From Proteobacteria bacterium UBA6921 (GTDB taxonomy: Bacteria > Pseudomonadota > Gammaproteobacteria > SG8-11), in contig DKAR01000089.1 in assembly GCA_002450895.1 (NCBI GenBank), positions 18,071-31,198 of the forward strand: a stretch of 13,128 bases of DNA. The letters run 5' to 3'. Positions 1-7,153 of this stretch are shown piece after piece. The notes under the pieces were generated by a model. The model was not told where the DNA came from, did no database searches, and was given only the letters and a program-made list of their open reading frames with translations. Positions within the stretch are counted from its first letter, which is position 1; the number at the start of each line of letters is the position of its first letter. Position numbers and translations under genes: made by a program.

Positions 1-10
1 GAGTCGCGCG

Positions 11-268
11 ATGGAATGTCGCCCCGGCTGCGGCGCCTGCTGCATCGCGCCGTCGATTTCCTCCCCTATCCCGGGAATGCCGGCGGGAAAACCAGCCGGG
101 GTTCGTTGCGTTCAATTGACGGACGACTATCTCTGCGCGCTGTTCGGTCAGGCCGAGCGACCCGAGGTGTGCAACAACTTTCGCGCGTTGCCCGACACCT
201 GTGGTCATTCGCGGGAAGAAGGGTTGCAGATTTTGGCGAAACTGGAACGGCTCACCCGTCAGCCGTGA
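11..268 (+). CDS. yeiW: YkgJ/UPF0153 family cysteine-cluster protein, YeiW-like
   Basis: A complete protein of 85 residues that closely resembles E. coli YeiW as I recall it. The N-terminus carries a C-x3-C-x2-CC cluster (C3, C7, C10, C11), followed by the family's run APSISSPIPGMP. Further cysteines are at 33, 42, 54 and 64, giving eight in all. This pattern is typical of the family and suggests binding of zinc or an iron-sulfur cluster; the biochemical role is unknown. There is no signal peptide or membrane segment, so it is probably cytoplasmic. The ATG at 11 fits the family N-terminus, but only ten bases precede it, so the ribosome binding site and promoter lie mostly outside the window. 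Its 3' end overlaps the convergent sugar-kinase gene by 10 bp. I am confident of the family and have no evidence for a function. Confidence 0.9.
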   Translation: MECRPGCGACCIAPSISSPIPGMPAGKPAGVRCVQLTDDYLCALFGQAERPEVCNNFRALPDTCGHSREEGLQILAKLERLTRQP

Positions 269-1359
269 ACGGCTAATTGTTTTACCAGGCGTCGGATCGG
301 TTGTTCGACAGACTCAATCGCCCGCGTCAGGGCGAACTGAACGCTGGCACGCTCCAGATTCTGACCTCGATGCGTGGATTTGAAATATCGATCGCCATTA
401 AGGTGATCGGTGAAAAACCGCAACCCGAGTTCGAACGGTATCAATCGAATGGCGTCGTACAGATAGTCAAAGTCCGCGCGTGTCAGCATTGCGCGTGCTG
501 CACCGGCATATCCCTCGAGAATGGCTGAACACGCCGCGAGATCAAACGAAATGTGTTCCGCGGTAGACGATTCACCGGCGCGGTTGCAGGCCGAGCGGAT
601 GAGATCGCCGATGTCGTAATGGACTAATCCCGGTTGCACCGTGTCCAGATCGATCAGGCTGATGGCGTGTCCGCCCGAATCGAACAGAAAATTATCGATT
701 TTGGGGTCGCCGTGCGTTGAGCGAAGTGAGAGCGCGCCGTGCGCGCGCGCTTTTTCAAGTCGGCCGCAGTCGGCCCGCCGGGCTTCGACTTCATCAAAGA
801 ACGGCGCCAGCGCAGCATCATTTCGTTCGGTCGAACCTGCGCGAATCGTATCGAAGTGCCCGAGATACTCGGGCAGAACATGAAAGCCGGGAAGCGTCGT
901 GTGCAGCCGTTCAACCGGCACATCCGAAAGCAAGGTGTGAAATGTTCCAAGGGCCGTTCCCAGCTCCCGGGCTTCGGTTAACGATCCCAGTGTATTCAGA
1001 GTGCGGGCATCGGGTATGAATTGCTGGGCGCGCCAGAACCCCCCGGTGTCATCGATGACGAAAGGTTTTCCGTTCGTCGCGGAAAAGATTCTTGGAAATA
1101 AAAGCTGCGGCGGATTCCGGAGCGCCGCGACATGTGCGCTCAACACGCCAAGATTTTCCATGATCAACTGCGGCTGTTTGAAAACCCGTGAGTTGATGCG
1201 CTGCAAGATCACTTTTTGCGGCGGCCGGGAGGCAAGCTCGATGACGTATGTATCGTTGATGAGTCCCCGACCATACGCCGAAATCTTTTCAATCGGCCCT
1301 CCGAGCAGAAATTGTTTTGCGATGTCCCGCAGGGTTGCGTCGTTCAGTGCGTTGCTCAT
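259..1359 (-). CDS. NahK-like aminoglycoside-phosphotransferase-fold sugar kinase
   Basis: A 366-residue phosphotransferase of the APH/choline kinase fold, whose closest relatives by recall are N-acetylhexosamine 1-kinases (NahK, about 360 residues). Motifs seen in order: a glycine-rich nucleotide loop (YGRGLINDTY, near 29-38), the NahK-like stretch VILQRIN (50-56), the catalytic loop THGDPKIDN (215-223) with D218 as likely base and N223 as metal ligand, and LIDLDT (235-240) supplying the second metal aspartate. The C-terminal stretch ELGLRFFTDHLNGDRYF (310-326) also matches NahK. It probably phosphorylates a sugar or amino sugar at the anomeric position in the cytoplasm. The exact substrate cannot be read from the sequence, and no partner nucleotidyltransferase or epimerase lies nearby. 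It follows the histidine kinase gene on the same strand with a 125 bp gap holding a probable terminator, so it is probably transcribed separately. The Shine-Dalgarno before the ATG is weak. Its 3' end overlaps the convergent yeiW-like gene. Confidence 0.82.
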   Translation of the reverse strand: MSNALNDATLRDIAKQFLLGGPIEKISAYGRGLINDTYVIELASRPPQKVILQRINSRVFKQPQLIMENLGVLSAHVAALRNPPQLLFPRIFSATNGKPFVIDDTGGFWRAQQFIPDARTLNTLGSLTEARELGTALGTFHTLLSDVPVERLHTTLPGFHVLPEYLGHFDTIRAGSTERNDAALAPFFDEVEARRADCGRLEKARAHGALSLRSTHGDPKIDNFLFDSGGHAISLIDLDTVQPGLVHYDIGDLIRSACNRAGESSTAEHISFDLAACSAILEGYAGAARAMLTRADFDYLYDAIRLIPFELGLRFFTDHLNGDRYFKSTHRGQNLERASVQFALTRAIESVEQPIRRLVKQLAVHG

Positions 1360-1420
1360 CGGGTCAATGGGAATGCATTCAAGGAAGGCGCAGTGGTGTC
1401 AGAGTCTGCCGGGTTCGCGG

Positions 1421-1479
1421 AAAAGGCCCGGGTTCAGCTTCACATTACCCGGTTTCAGCGTTCAGAAAAACCCGGGCCT
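1421..1479 (-). terminator. Probable intrinsic terminator after the histidine kinase gene
   Basis: An 11-bp perfect inverted repeat, AGGCCCGGGTT at 1424-1434 and AACCCGGGCCT at 1469-1479, starts 5 bases beyond the kinase stop codon. Read on the minus strand, the second arm runs straight into a short T tract (TTTT, 1424-1421). The loop is long (34 nt) and the T tract short, so efficiency is uncertain. A competing 6-bp inverted repeat, GTTCAG (1460-1465) with CTGAAC (1478-1483), overlaps one arm. Confidence 0.5.
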
Positions 1480-1484
1480 GAACG

Positions 1485-3809
1485 TCATGCGACCGCACTT
1501 CGGTGCGGAAGGTAACGTGCGGCAATTTCGTAAAGCTTTTTTCGGGAAATGGGTTTGGTCACGAAATCCGAGCATCCGGCGTCGGAACACAGTTTCCGGT
1601 CTTCCAGTGTTGCGTTGGCCGTCAACATGACAATGGGCCCACTGAAACCCCATTGACGCAACGCGCGGACCGCATCGACTCCGGACATCACGGGCATTTG
1701 CATGTCCATATAGATCAGGTCAAATGATCGCTCCTTGGCCAGTGCTACGGCCTCGCCGCCGTTAGATGCCAATACAACCTCGACACCCAAACGCTGCAAA
1801 TACATGGCGATCAGTTCCTGATTGGTGATGTTGTCCTCGGCAACGAGTACCCTTCCGATGCACTGGATCGTGTCTGGCGCGACATCGTCCGGCTTCGCAG
1901 TGCGATGGACATCCTCCATGCTTCCGACCAGTTCCCGATGCACCGGCTCGCCCAGTCGAAGATAGACCGCGAATGTCGACCCTTCTGCAGGAGTGCTGCG
2001 CACGGTAATCTGGCCGCCCAGCAGTTCGACGATTCGGTTCGAAAGCGAAAGACCCAATCCGGTGCCCCCGAAGCGTCGCGACGTGCTCGCGTCGCCCTGT
2101 TTGAATGGCCTGAAGACGCTGCGCATCTGATCCGAGGTCATTCCGATGCCGGTGTCCTCAACGCAAATACACAGCTCATTGTTCTGCTCGTTGAAGGCGG
2201 CTCGAATTTGTACCGAGCCCTTATCGGTGAATTTGATCGCGTTGCTGCAAAGATTGAGCAGGACCTGTTTCAGGCGGACCGGGTCGCTGACAATGACTCC
2301 CGGAAGCGGGAACTCGTAGTTCACACCAAACTCAAGCCCCTTGCGGCGCGCCTGTTCCGAGAAGATCGATTCGACGTCGCCGATCAGGGAAAAGATGTTG
2401 ACGTTCGTTCGTTCGATATCCAGTGCGCCGGCTTCGATCTTTGAGAAATCCAGGATGTCATTGATCAGGGCCAGCAGGTGATCGCCACTGCTGCGGATCG
2501 TGCGTAATGCGCCAAGTCGCTGCTCGGTTGTCCGGTCCGAATCCAGTGACGTGTCGGCGTAGCCGATGATTGCAGTGAGCGGTGTGCGAATCTCGTGGCT
2601 CATTGCCGCGAGGAACATGCTCTTGGCCTGGCTGGACGCTTCGGCCGCGCTTTTTTCCAGCACGGCCGCCTGGGCCATGTCTTCGGCGATCTTGCGCTGT
2701 GAGATGTCGCGCCCGTAGCAGTGCACCAGATCGCGACCGCGCAAAGGGGCAAACGTCCAGACGTACGGGTTGCCCTCAAAGATCGCTTCGATTTCACTTG
2801 TAACGGATTTGGACTCCTGGCAGCTGCGGATAATGTCCAGATAGTTTGGTGGGAGCAGCTGAACGTAATTCTTGTTGCTGAGGCCTTTTGCGGTCAGCGT
2901 GTTTCGGCCCTGGGGGTTGATATATTGCAGTGCGCCCGCGCTGTTCAGCGACATGACGATGTCTGGAGTTTGCTCGGGGAATGCCGCCAGCCGCTCGAGG
3001 TCGGCGATGGCGTTTTGAATCGCGGAATTTTGATCGTGGAGACGTGTCGACGCGCGATTGAGTGCCTGGCCCAACTGATCGAGTTCTTTCGACGATGCCG
3101 TTATTGCAAGCTGTTCGCCGGCCCGAGTGTCCAGCCGGTCTGCGAATGCGGCATACGCCTGCAGGGCGCGCATCGGTTTTCTCAGCCAGGCAAGCAGAAC
3201 ACCCACGGCGATGATGACGACTGTCGCGCCAAACGCCGCGTTCGCAATCCACATGTTCCGGCGCAAATCGTTAATGGCGCTCAGGCTGTGCGAAACGCGC
3301 ACCCAACCTTGCAGTTCTCCAAGGACGACCGGATGCCACACAATCACGTGCTCCTCGGTGACTCCCCGCGTCGGTTTGGCTTCGGGTGGAACGCTCAGCG
3401 CCTGGCCGCCGAAGCGCACAATCGGGCGGCTGTTGACGCGCGCGACATCCGCGAGAATGGTTCCTGTCGCGTCGGTGTACTTGATTTCATCGATGCCTGG
3501 GAAGTCGATGGCATTGACGGCCAGCTGTTCGATTTCCACATAGTCACGCAACATCAGCGCTTGCGCGCCCGTGGAGGCGAGATTGCTGGCCAGAACGTCA
3601 GTTTGTTTCGTGAGCAGCGCGGCACTGTAGTTGATTGCTTCGCCGAGGATCCGCCACATGAAGAGTGTCATCGATCCAGCGAGCAGCAACGCGAAGAAGG
3701 CGGTCAGAATGGTGCTCAGGCGCCGTGATCGCAAACGCTCTGACGGCGAGAACGATCCGGCAGAGTCACGATCCTTTCGTTGTGCCGACAGCTGCGAGTT
3801 ACGGGGCAT
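1485..3809 (-). CDS. Membrane hybrid sensor histidine kinase (HAMP-PAS-HisKA-HATPase-REC)
   Basis: A 774-residue inner-membrane hybrid sensor kinase. A first membrane segment (about 33-55) is followed by a periplasmic domain of roughly 130 residues (55-187) and a second membrane segment (188-209). The cytoplasmic part has HAMP (about 208-262, with ELDQLGQALN), PAS (about 270-375), HisKA with the phospho-acceptor H405 in SHEIRTP, and HATPase_c with N box NLCSNAIKF, G1 DTGIGM (552-557) and G2 GGTGLGL (581-587). A receiver domain follows (about 652-770) with acidic E658/D659, phospho-acceptor D702, T730 and K752. All catalytic residues are present, so it should autophosphorylate and pass phosphate to its own receiver. 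No HPt protein or output response regulator is in the window, so the relay's end point is unknown. It lies 23 bp downstream of a PhnD-type binding-protein gene, which probably supplies the ligand to the periplasmic domain (inference). The ATG lacks a strong Shine-Dalgarno, which is consistent with coupling to the upstream gene. Confidence 0.93.
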   Translation of the reverse strand: MPRNSQLSAQRKDRDSAGSFSPSERLRSRRLSTILTAFFALLLAGSMTLFMWRILGEAINYSAALLTKQTDVLASNLASTGAQALMLRDYVEIEQLAVNAIDFPGIDEIKYTDATGTILADVARVNSRPIVRFGGQALSVPPEAKPTRGVTEEHVIVWHPVVLGELQGWVRVSHSLSAINDLRRNMWIANAAFGATVVIIAVGVLLAWLRKPMRALQAYAAFADRLDTRAGEQLAITASSKELDQLGQALNRASTRLHDQNSAIQNAIADLERLAAFPEQTPDIVMSLNSAGALQYINPQGRNTLTAKGLSNKNYVQLLPPNYLDIIRSCQESKSVTSEIEAIFEGNPYVWTFAPLRGRDLVHCYGRDISQRKIAEDMAQAAVLEKSAAEASSQAKSMFLAAMSHEIRTPLTAIIGYADTSLDSDRTTEQRLGALRTIRSSGDHLLALINDILDFSKIEAGALDIERTNVNIFSLIGDVESIFSEQARRKGLEFGVNYEFPLPGVIVSDPVRLKQVLLNLCSNAIKFTDKGSVQIRAAFNEQNNELCICVEDTGIGMTSDQMRSVFRPFKQGDASTSRRFGGTGLGLSLSNRIVELLGGQITVRSTPAEGSTFAVYLRLGEPVHRELVGSMEDVHRTAKPDDVAPDTIQCIGRVLVAEDNITNQELIAMYLQRLGVEVVLASNGGEAVALAKERSFDLIYMDMQMPVMSGVDAVRALRQWGFSGPIVMLTANATLEDRKLCSDAGCSDFVTKPISRKKLYEIAARYLPHRSAVA

Positions 3810-3832
3810 GAGTCAGATAAACGTTCGGTCGA

Positions 3833-4675
3833 TTACTTGCGGAACGGAGCAACCAGTTTGCGGACAATGTCGTAGTCCGAGTCGTCTCCGGCCGCAAAGC
3901 CGCCGAAGGTTTCCTGAAGTGCAGAAACGATAGGTTTGTGCGCCGGGTTTTTGGGATCCAGGCGCATGAGTGCGTCGCGTACCTTCTTCACTGTTTCATC
4001 GTCGACCTTGGGGTGCGCCGCAATGTTGTACGGTGGCAGATTGTCAGAGGTATAGATGGTGCGCAGCCCCTGTGACTTCCACTTGATGGCCGTGGATTCC
4101 ATCACGACACCGGCGTCGAAATCGCGTATCAGCACGGCGCGAACGATGTTGTTGTAGTGATTCAGGAACGAATAGGACCCCAGCTTGTCCAGCGGCATGC
4201 CGGCGCCGACAACGACGGCGCGCTGAAGTAGTGCGGCGGGATCGCCGAGCGCCAGACGCGTTCCTTCAAGGTCCTGCACGGTCTTGATCGGGCTCTCGTC
4301 GCGCACCACGATGGAGAGTCGCAGTTCGTCTTCCGGCATTGCCTTGACGACCAGTCGCGCGTTTCCACGGGCGTGGGCATTTACGTATGCCACCGGAGTG
4401 AGATACGCGAAATCCACGGTTCCATCGACAAGCGTATTGATCGCGGCGGTCATGTTGGTGGAGAGCTTCAGCACCACGCGGCGATTCAGCGCCTGCGTCA
4501 AATACTCCGTCAGCGGCGTAAGATGAAAGTGCATTTCACCCGGGGTATCCATCGCAACGGAACCAAAATAAATTGGTTCCTGTTCGGTTTCTGCCGCCGT
4601 CGCCAATTCACCAAAAATCAGCGCTATCGCAAGAAGTGAGGATGAAATCAATTGTGCCAGTGCTTTTCGGTTCAT
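3833..4675 (-). CDS. PhnD-family periplasmic substrate-binding protein, probably a sensor partner
   Basis: A 280-residue secreted protein of the phosphate/phosphite/phosphonate ABC-transporter binding-protein family (PhnD fold). Residues 1 to about 27 form a Sec signal peptide ending in ATAA, with no lipobox, so it is soluble in the periplasm. Family features seen are IYFGSVAM near the mature N-terminus, DFAYLTPVAYVNA (88-100), the linker LEGTRLALGDP (136-146), H173 in LNHYNNIVRAV and FDAGVVMES (186-194). The Ser-Thr-Ser-Gly loop that grips the phosphonate in E. coli PhnD appears to be replaced by Ala-Leu-Leu-Gln at 148-151. The mature protein has no cysteine, so it does not look like a cysteine-dependent arsenite sensor such as AioX. 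No permease or ATPase gene is adjacent, and the next gene in the operon is a hybrid kinase with a periplasmic domain. A role as ligand receptor for that kinase is therefore more likely than transport (inference). The Shine-Dalgarno is weak. Confidence 0.87.
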   Translation of the reverse strand: MNRKALAQLISSSLLAIALIFGELATAAETEQEPIYFGSVAMDTPGEMHFHLTPLTEYLTQALNRRVVLKLSTNMTAAINTLVDGTVDFAYLTPVAYVNAHARGNARLVVKAMPEDELRLSIVVRDESPIKTVQDLEGTRLALGDPAALLQRAVVVGAGMPLDKLGSYSFLNHYNNIVRAVLIRDFDAGVVMESTAIKWKSQGLRTIYTSDNLPPYNIAAHPKVDDETVKKVRDALMRLDPKNPAHKPIVSALQETFGGFAAGDDSDYDIVRKLVAPFRK

Positions 4676-4786
4676 AGTGGGATCGCTTTGAATAAAGTTT
4701 GCGGTGGATCGACCACAGACCGTAACGGCACTTTCCCAAACAAACTGAGGGATTTACGGAAGAATTTGCGCCAAATTGAACATTGG

Positions 4787-4814
4787 CTGGAATGGCAAAA
4801 AAGCGCCTGGAATG
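4787..4814. repeat. Short direct repeat CTGGAATG, period 20 bp
   Basis: CTGGAATG occurs at 4787-4794 and again at 4807-4814, exactly 20 bp apart, or about two helical turns. It lies in the 151 bp gap between the metalloprotease stop and the start of the binding-protein/kinase operon, roughly 110-140 bp upstream of that operon's start. It could be a paired operator half-site or chance. I see no convincing sigma-70 promoter in this gap. Confidence 0.3.
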
Positions 4815-4826
4815 AAGGGTTTCAGA

Positions 4827-6380
4827 TCACTCGGCTAGTTCCGCCGAAAAAACCCGGATCCGGACCTGCCGAAGCTCCTGATCAGAGATGAACGAGCCCA
4901 CTTCAGCGGTTTGGGTCGCCTCCGCCAGCGGGGCCAGGCCAGGCAGCTTGATCGAATCCTGGCGGCGAATATTCCCTTCTAAATCAAACACCGCTACCGC
5001 GATCGTGATGTTCTGAAGGGCAACCGGCGCGTCATTCTTCATGGCTACGAGCAGCTGATTTTCGGCGTTGCGCCCGATTTTGACGGAGATGTATTTCCCC
5101 GGGTTATCAACAATGTCGAGCCGCACCAGCTGGTTGGTGGCGCGCTTTCCCGCATTCGAACCGGATTGGGCGGCCTCGGAAAAATACTGTTTTGCCGTGG
5201 TGCGTTCGCCGCGTGCGAGTGCCTCTTCGCCCAGCGCGTAGTAGGCCGGCGCGTTCGGCAACAGGGAAACACTGCGTTCCAGGTCAGCACGGGCTCCGGG
5301 TGCATTTTGCTTTTGGCGAAGGAGTCCACGCTGCAAATAGGGTTGAAACTGATTTTTGTTGTGCTGAATTGCCGTGTCGAAGTTGGTGAGTGCTTCATCC
5401 GACCGGCCCAGCGCGACGAGAGCCTCAGCGCGCAGTTCATAAAACATCGCTTCGTCGGGTTCAATTCGAATTGCTTCGTCGGCGAGCGCCAGGGCCTGAG
5501 CTGCGTTTCGGTTGCGCAATGCCGCATAGCCCTCGTCGAGCTTGGCGTAGGCAGGCTGGGTGCGCTTCAGCCGCTCCATCCGGGCTGCATAGATTTCGGA
5601 ATTGCGCGTGCCGGTGGTGCCAAGCTGCACAACCGTGCGTCGATTCGCTGCGACGCGTTGCTCCGAAGGCGGATGCGAAGCAAACAAGCCCTGAATCCAG
5701 TTGCTGCGGGTGTTGCTCGCCAGCCGAACGAAAGTTTCCTGAAGCTCGATGGCAGCGGTTGGGTCGTATCCCGCGCGCGACATATAGGCCATGCCGTAGC
5801 GGTCGGCTTCGAGTTCGGAGTCACGCCCATACTTGACGTCAATCAGTTGGGCACCCGCGGCGCCCAATCCGACGAGGGGTGATCCACCGTCTCGGTCGCC
5901 CAGCGCGGCTCCGAGCGTCGCGACCCCGAGCGAAAGCATCAGGCCGCGCTCCATGCTCTTGGCGCCGTGCCGCGCAGCCGCGTGAACGATTTCATGTCCC
6001 AGCACGGCAGCCAGTTCTGCCTCGTTTTTCAGCTCAACAAGCAGGCCGCGATTGACCGCAATCTTCCCGCCCGGCAGCGCCCATGCGTTGGGAACGGAAT
6101 TGTTCAGCACGGTAAATTCGTAAGGCAGATCCGGGCGATCACTGACCTGGGCGAGTTTGCGCCCCACAGCCTGAACGTAGTCCGTGAGTGTTGGATCGAC
6201 AATGTAGTCGCCGCCCTGACTCTGCCGTGTCGGAACGTAGGCTTGCTCGCCGGTGGACACTTCCTGGGCTGTCGATACCCACTGGATTTCCTTTCGTCCG
6301 GTCACAGGGTTGCGGGCACAGCTGGTCAGCAGTGCCAATAAGGCCAGAATCAACGCCGTATACCGGAGAATCGGGTGCAC
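4827..6380 (-). CDS. M48 family zinc metalloprotease lipoprotein with TPR repeats (BepA/LoiP type)
   Basis: A 517-residue exported lipoprotein protease. The signal peptide ends in the lipobox LTSC with C21 as the lipidated residue. The M48 catalytic domain (about 30-250) has the zinc motif HEIVH (129-133, E130 catalytic). The third zinc ligand is E189 in the E-x3-D stretch ELEAD (189-193), and there is a conserved HPPSEQR (236-242) that resembles the histidine-switch region of BepA. TPR repeats fill about 275-410. The C-terminal 100 residues look like a small beta domain (ISVKIGRNAENQLLVAMKND, 431-450). Family knowledge suggests periplasmic quality control of outer-membrane protein or LPS assembly; the lipid anchor and C-terminal domain differ from E. 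coli BepA, so orthology is not claimed. The start is GTG (6380-6378) preceded by AGGGAG. It is divergent from the PilZ gene across 119 bp. Confidence 0.9.
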   Translation of the reverse strand: MHPILRYTALILALLALLTSCARNPVTGRKEIQWVSTAQEVSTGEQAYVPTRQSQGGDYIVDPTLTDYVQAVGRKLAQVSDRPDLPYEFTVLNNSVPNAWALPGGKIAVNRGLLVELKNEAELAAVLGHEIVHAAARHGAKSMERGLMLSLGVATLGAALGDRDGGSPLVGLGAAGAQLIDVKYGRDSELEADRYGMAYMSRAGYDPTAAIELQETFVRLASNTRSNWIQGLFASHPPSEQRVAANRRTVVQLGTTGTRNSEIYAARMERLKRTQPAYAKLDEGYAALRNRNAAQALALADEAIRIEPDEAMFYELRAEALVALGRSDEALTNFDTAIQHNKNQFQPYLQRGLLRQKQNAPGARADLERSVSLLPNAPAYYALGEEALARGERTTAKQYFSEAAQSGSNAGKRATNQLVRLDIVDNPGKYISVKIGRNAENQLLVAMKNDAPVALQNITIAVAVFDLEGNIRRQDSIKLPGLAPLAEATQTAEVGSFISDQELRQVRIRVFSAELAE

Positions 6381-6411
6381 CGTTCCACTCCCTGTACGTC
6401 CGTGTCCCGGC

Positions 6412-6417
6412 AGTATA
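6412..6417 (-). promoter_or_regulatory. Possible -10 element for the metalloprotease gene
   Basis: The minus strand reads TATACT here, five of six bases of the sigma-70 -10 consensus, 31 bases before the GTG start of the metalloprotease. No good -35 hexamer is seen 16-18 bp upstream and there is no extended -10 TG, so the call rests on one hexamer and position only. Confidence 0.25.
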
Positions 6418-6499
6418 CCGCAGGCGCCTACAGCGGCCCGGTTGGACGCCGTTATACCAACCGCAGGAATTCGGAATCCCAGGTTGGAGAGAGCTACCG

Positions 6500-7144
6500 G
6501 TGGCAGTGCAGGGCGAAAAACCGAACCGCACGAAAGACGAGCGCAATTTCTTTCGCGTCGACGATGAAATCTATCTTGAATTTCGCGTGCTCACCGAACC
6601 TGTTCACGACAAGCAGAAACCGCCTGCCGCTCGCAAGGACACGCCGGCGCACGACATGCTCGCCGATTTGTCCGCGGTGAATTCGCAGATTCATCCGTTG
6701 CTGGAAACCATCAAACATACCGACACGTCCATTGCCCGCTGCCTGGAGGCGCTGAGCAAAAAGATCGACCTGGTTGCCAAGGCTGTATCGCGCAGCGGCG
6801 ATCCTTTTCGTCCTACCAAGCCGAATCGAAAGGTAAACCTGAGTGCCGGCGGTGTGGCGTTTAACGTGGCCACGCAACTGTTGCCAGGCACGCCGCTCGA
6901 AGTTCGCATGGCTGTCGTATCCACAAACTTGGTGATTACTTGCTACGGTGAAGTCGCGTATTGCGAGCGTGACGGCAAGGACCTGGATCAACCCTACCGC
7001 GTGGGAATCAAGTTCCCGGCGCTTTCAGTGGCGGATCGCCAGGCGCTGTTTGCGCACGTCCTGGGTCGCCATACGGAAAAGATTCGTGGTACGAAAATGA
7101 GCGGTGAAGACAAGAACGCGTTGCCTGCGGCGGCAAAAAAATAG
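6500..7144 (+). CDS. PilZ-domain protein with coiled-coil insertion, probable cyclic di-GMP effector
   Basis: A 214-residue cytoplasmic protein. The reading frame is open much further upstream, but that part lies antisense to the metalloprotease gene. GTG at 6500 is chosen because GGAGAG (6486-6491) sits 8 bases before it and the PilZ motif follows at once. The two cyclic di-GMP-binding motifs are both present: RNFFR (15-19, the RxxxR motif) and NLSAGG (113-118, the D/NxSxxG motif). They are separated by about 93 residues, far more than in a minimal PilZ domain. The insert contains a long helix with an almost unbroken heptad pattern of I/L/V at 64, 68, 71, 78, 82, 85, 89, 92 and 96, so a coiled coil and oligomer are expected. 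The barrel continues to about residue 190 with a charged tail. It binds cyclic di-GMP by family inference; the downstream partner is unknown. It converges on lysA with a 9 bp gap. Confidence 0.82.
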   Translation: MAVQGEKPNRTKDERNFFRVDDEIYLEFRVLTEPVHDKQKPPAARKDTPAHDMLADLSAVNSQIHPLLETIKHTDTSIARCLEALSKKIDLVAKAVSRSGDPFRPTKPNRKVNLSAGGVAFNVATQLLPGTPLEVRMAVVSTNLVITCYGEVAYCERDGKDLDQPYRVGIKFPALSVADRQALFAHVLGRHTEKIRGTKMSGEDKNALPAAAKK

Positions 7145-7153
7145 TCCTGCGCG

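Noticed and set aside
1360..1420. A sigma-70 promoter for the sugar kinase (CTGACA with TTGAAT)
   Set aside because: The spacer is only 14 bases and the -10 match is poor, so it is not supported as a promoter.
2721..3728. A 335-codon open frame on the plus strand
   Set aside because: It lies wholly antisense to the histidine kinase gene, whose domains are unmistakable. It shows no motif and reflects the G+C-rich codon pattern of the real gene.
6188..6499. An upstream start for the PilZ gene
   Set aside because: The first part is antisense to the metalloprotease gene and has no motif. A GTG with a good Shine-Dalgarno stands at 6500, just before the RxxxR motif.
7121..7141. A small hairpin TTGCC/GGCAA next to an A run at the PilZ/lysA junction
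   Set aside because: It lies inside the PilZ coding end and is followed by A residues. On the other strand the T run comes before the hairpin, so neither orientation fits an intrinsic terminator.
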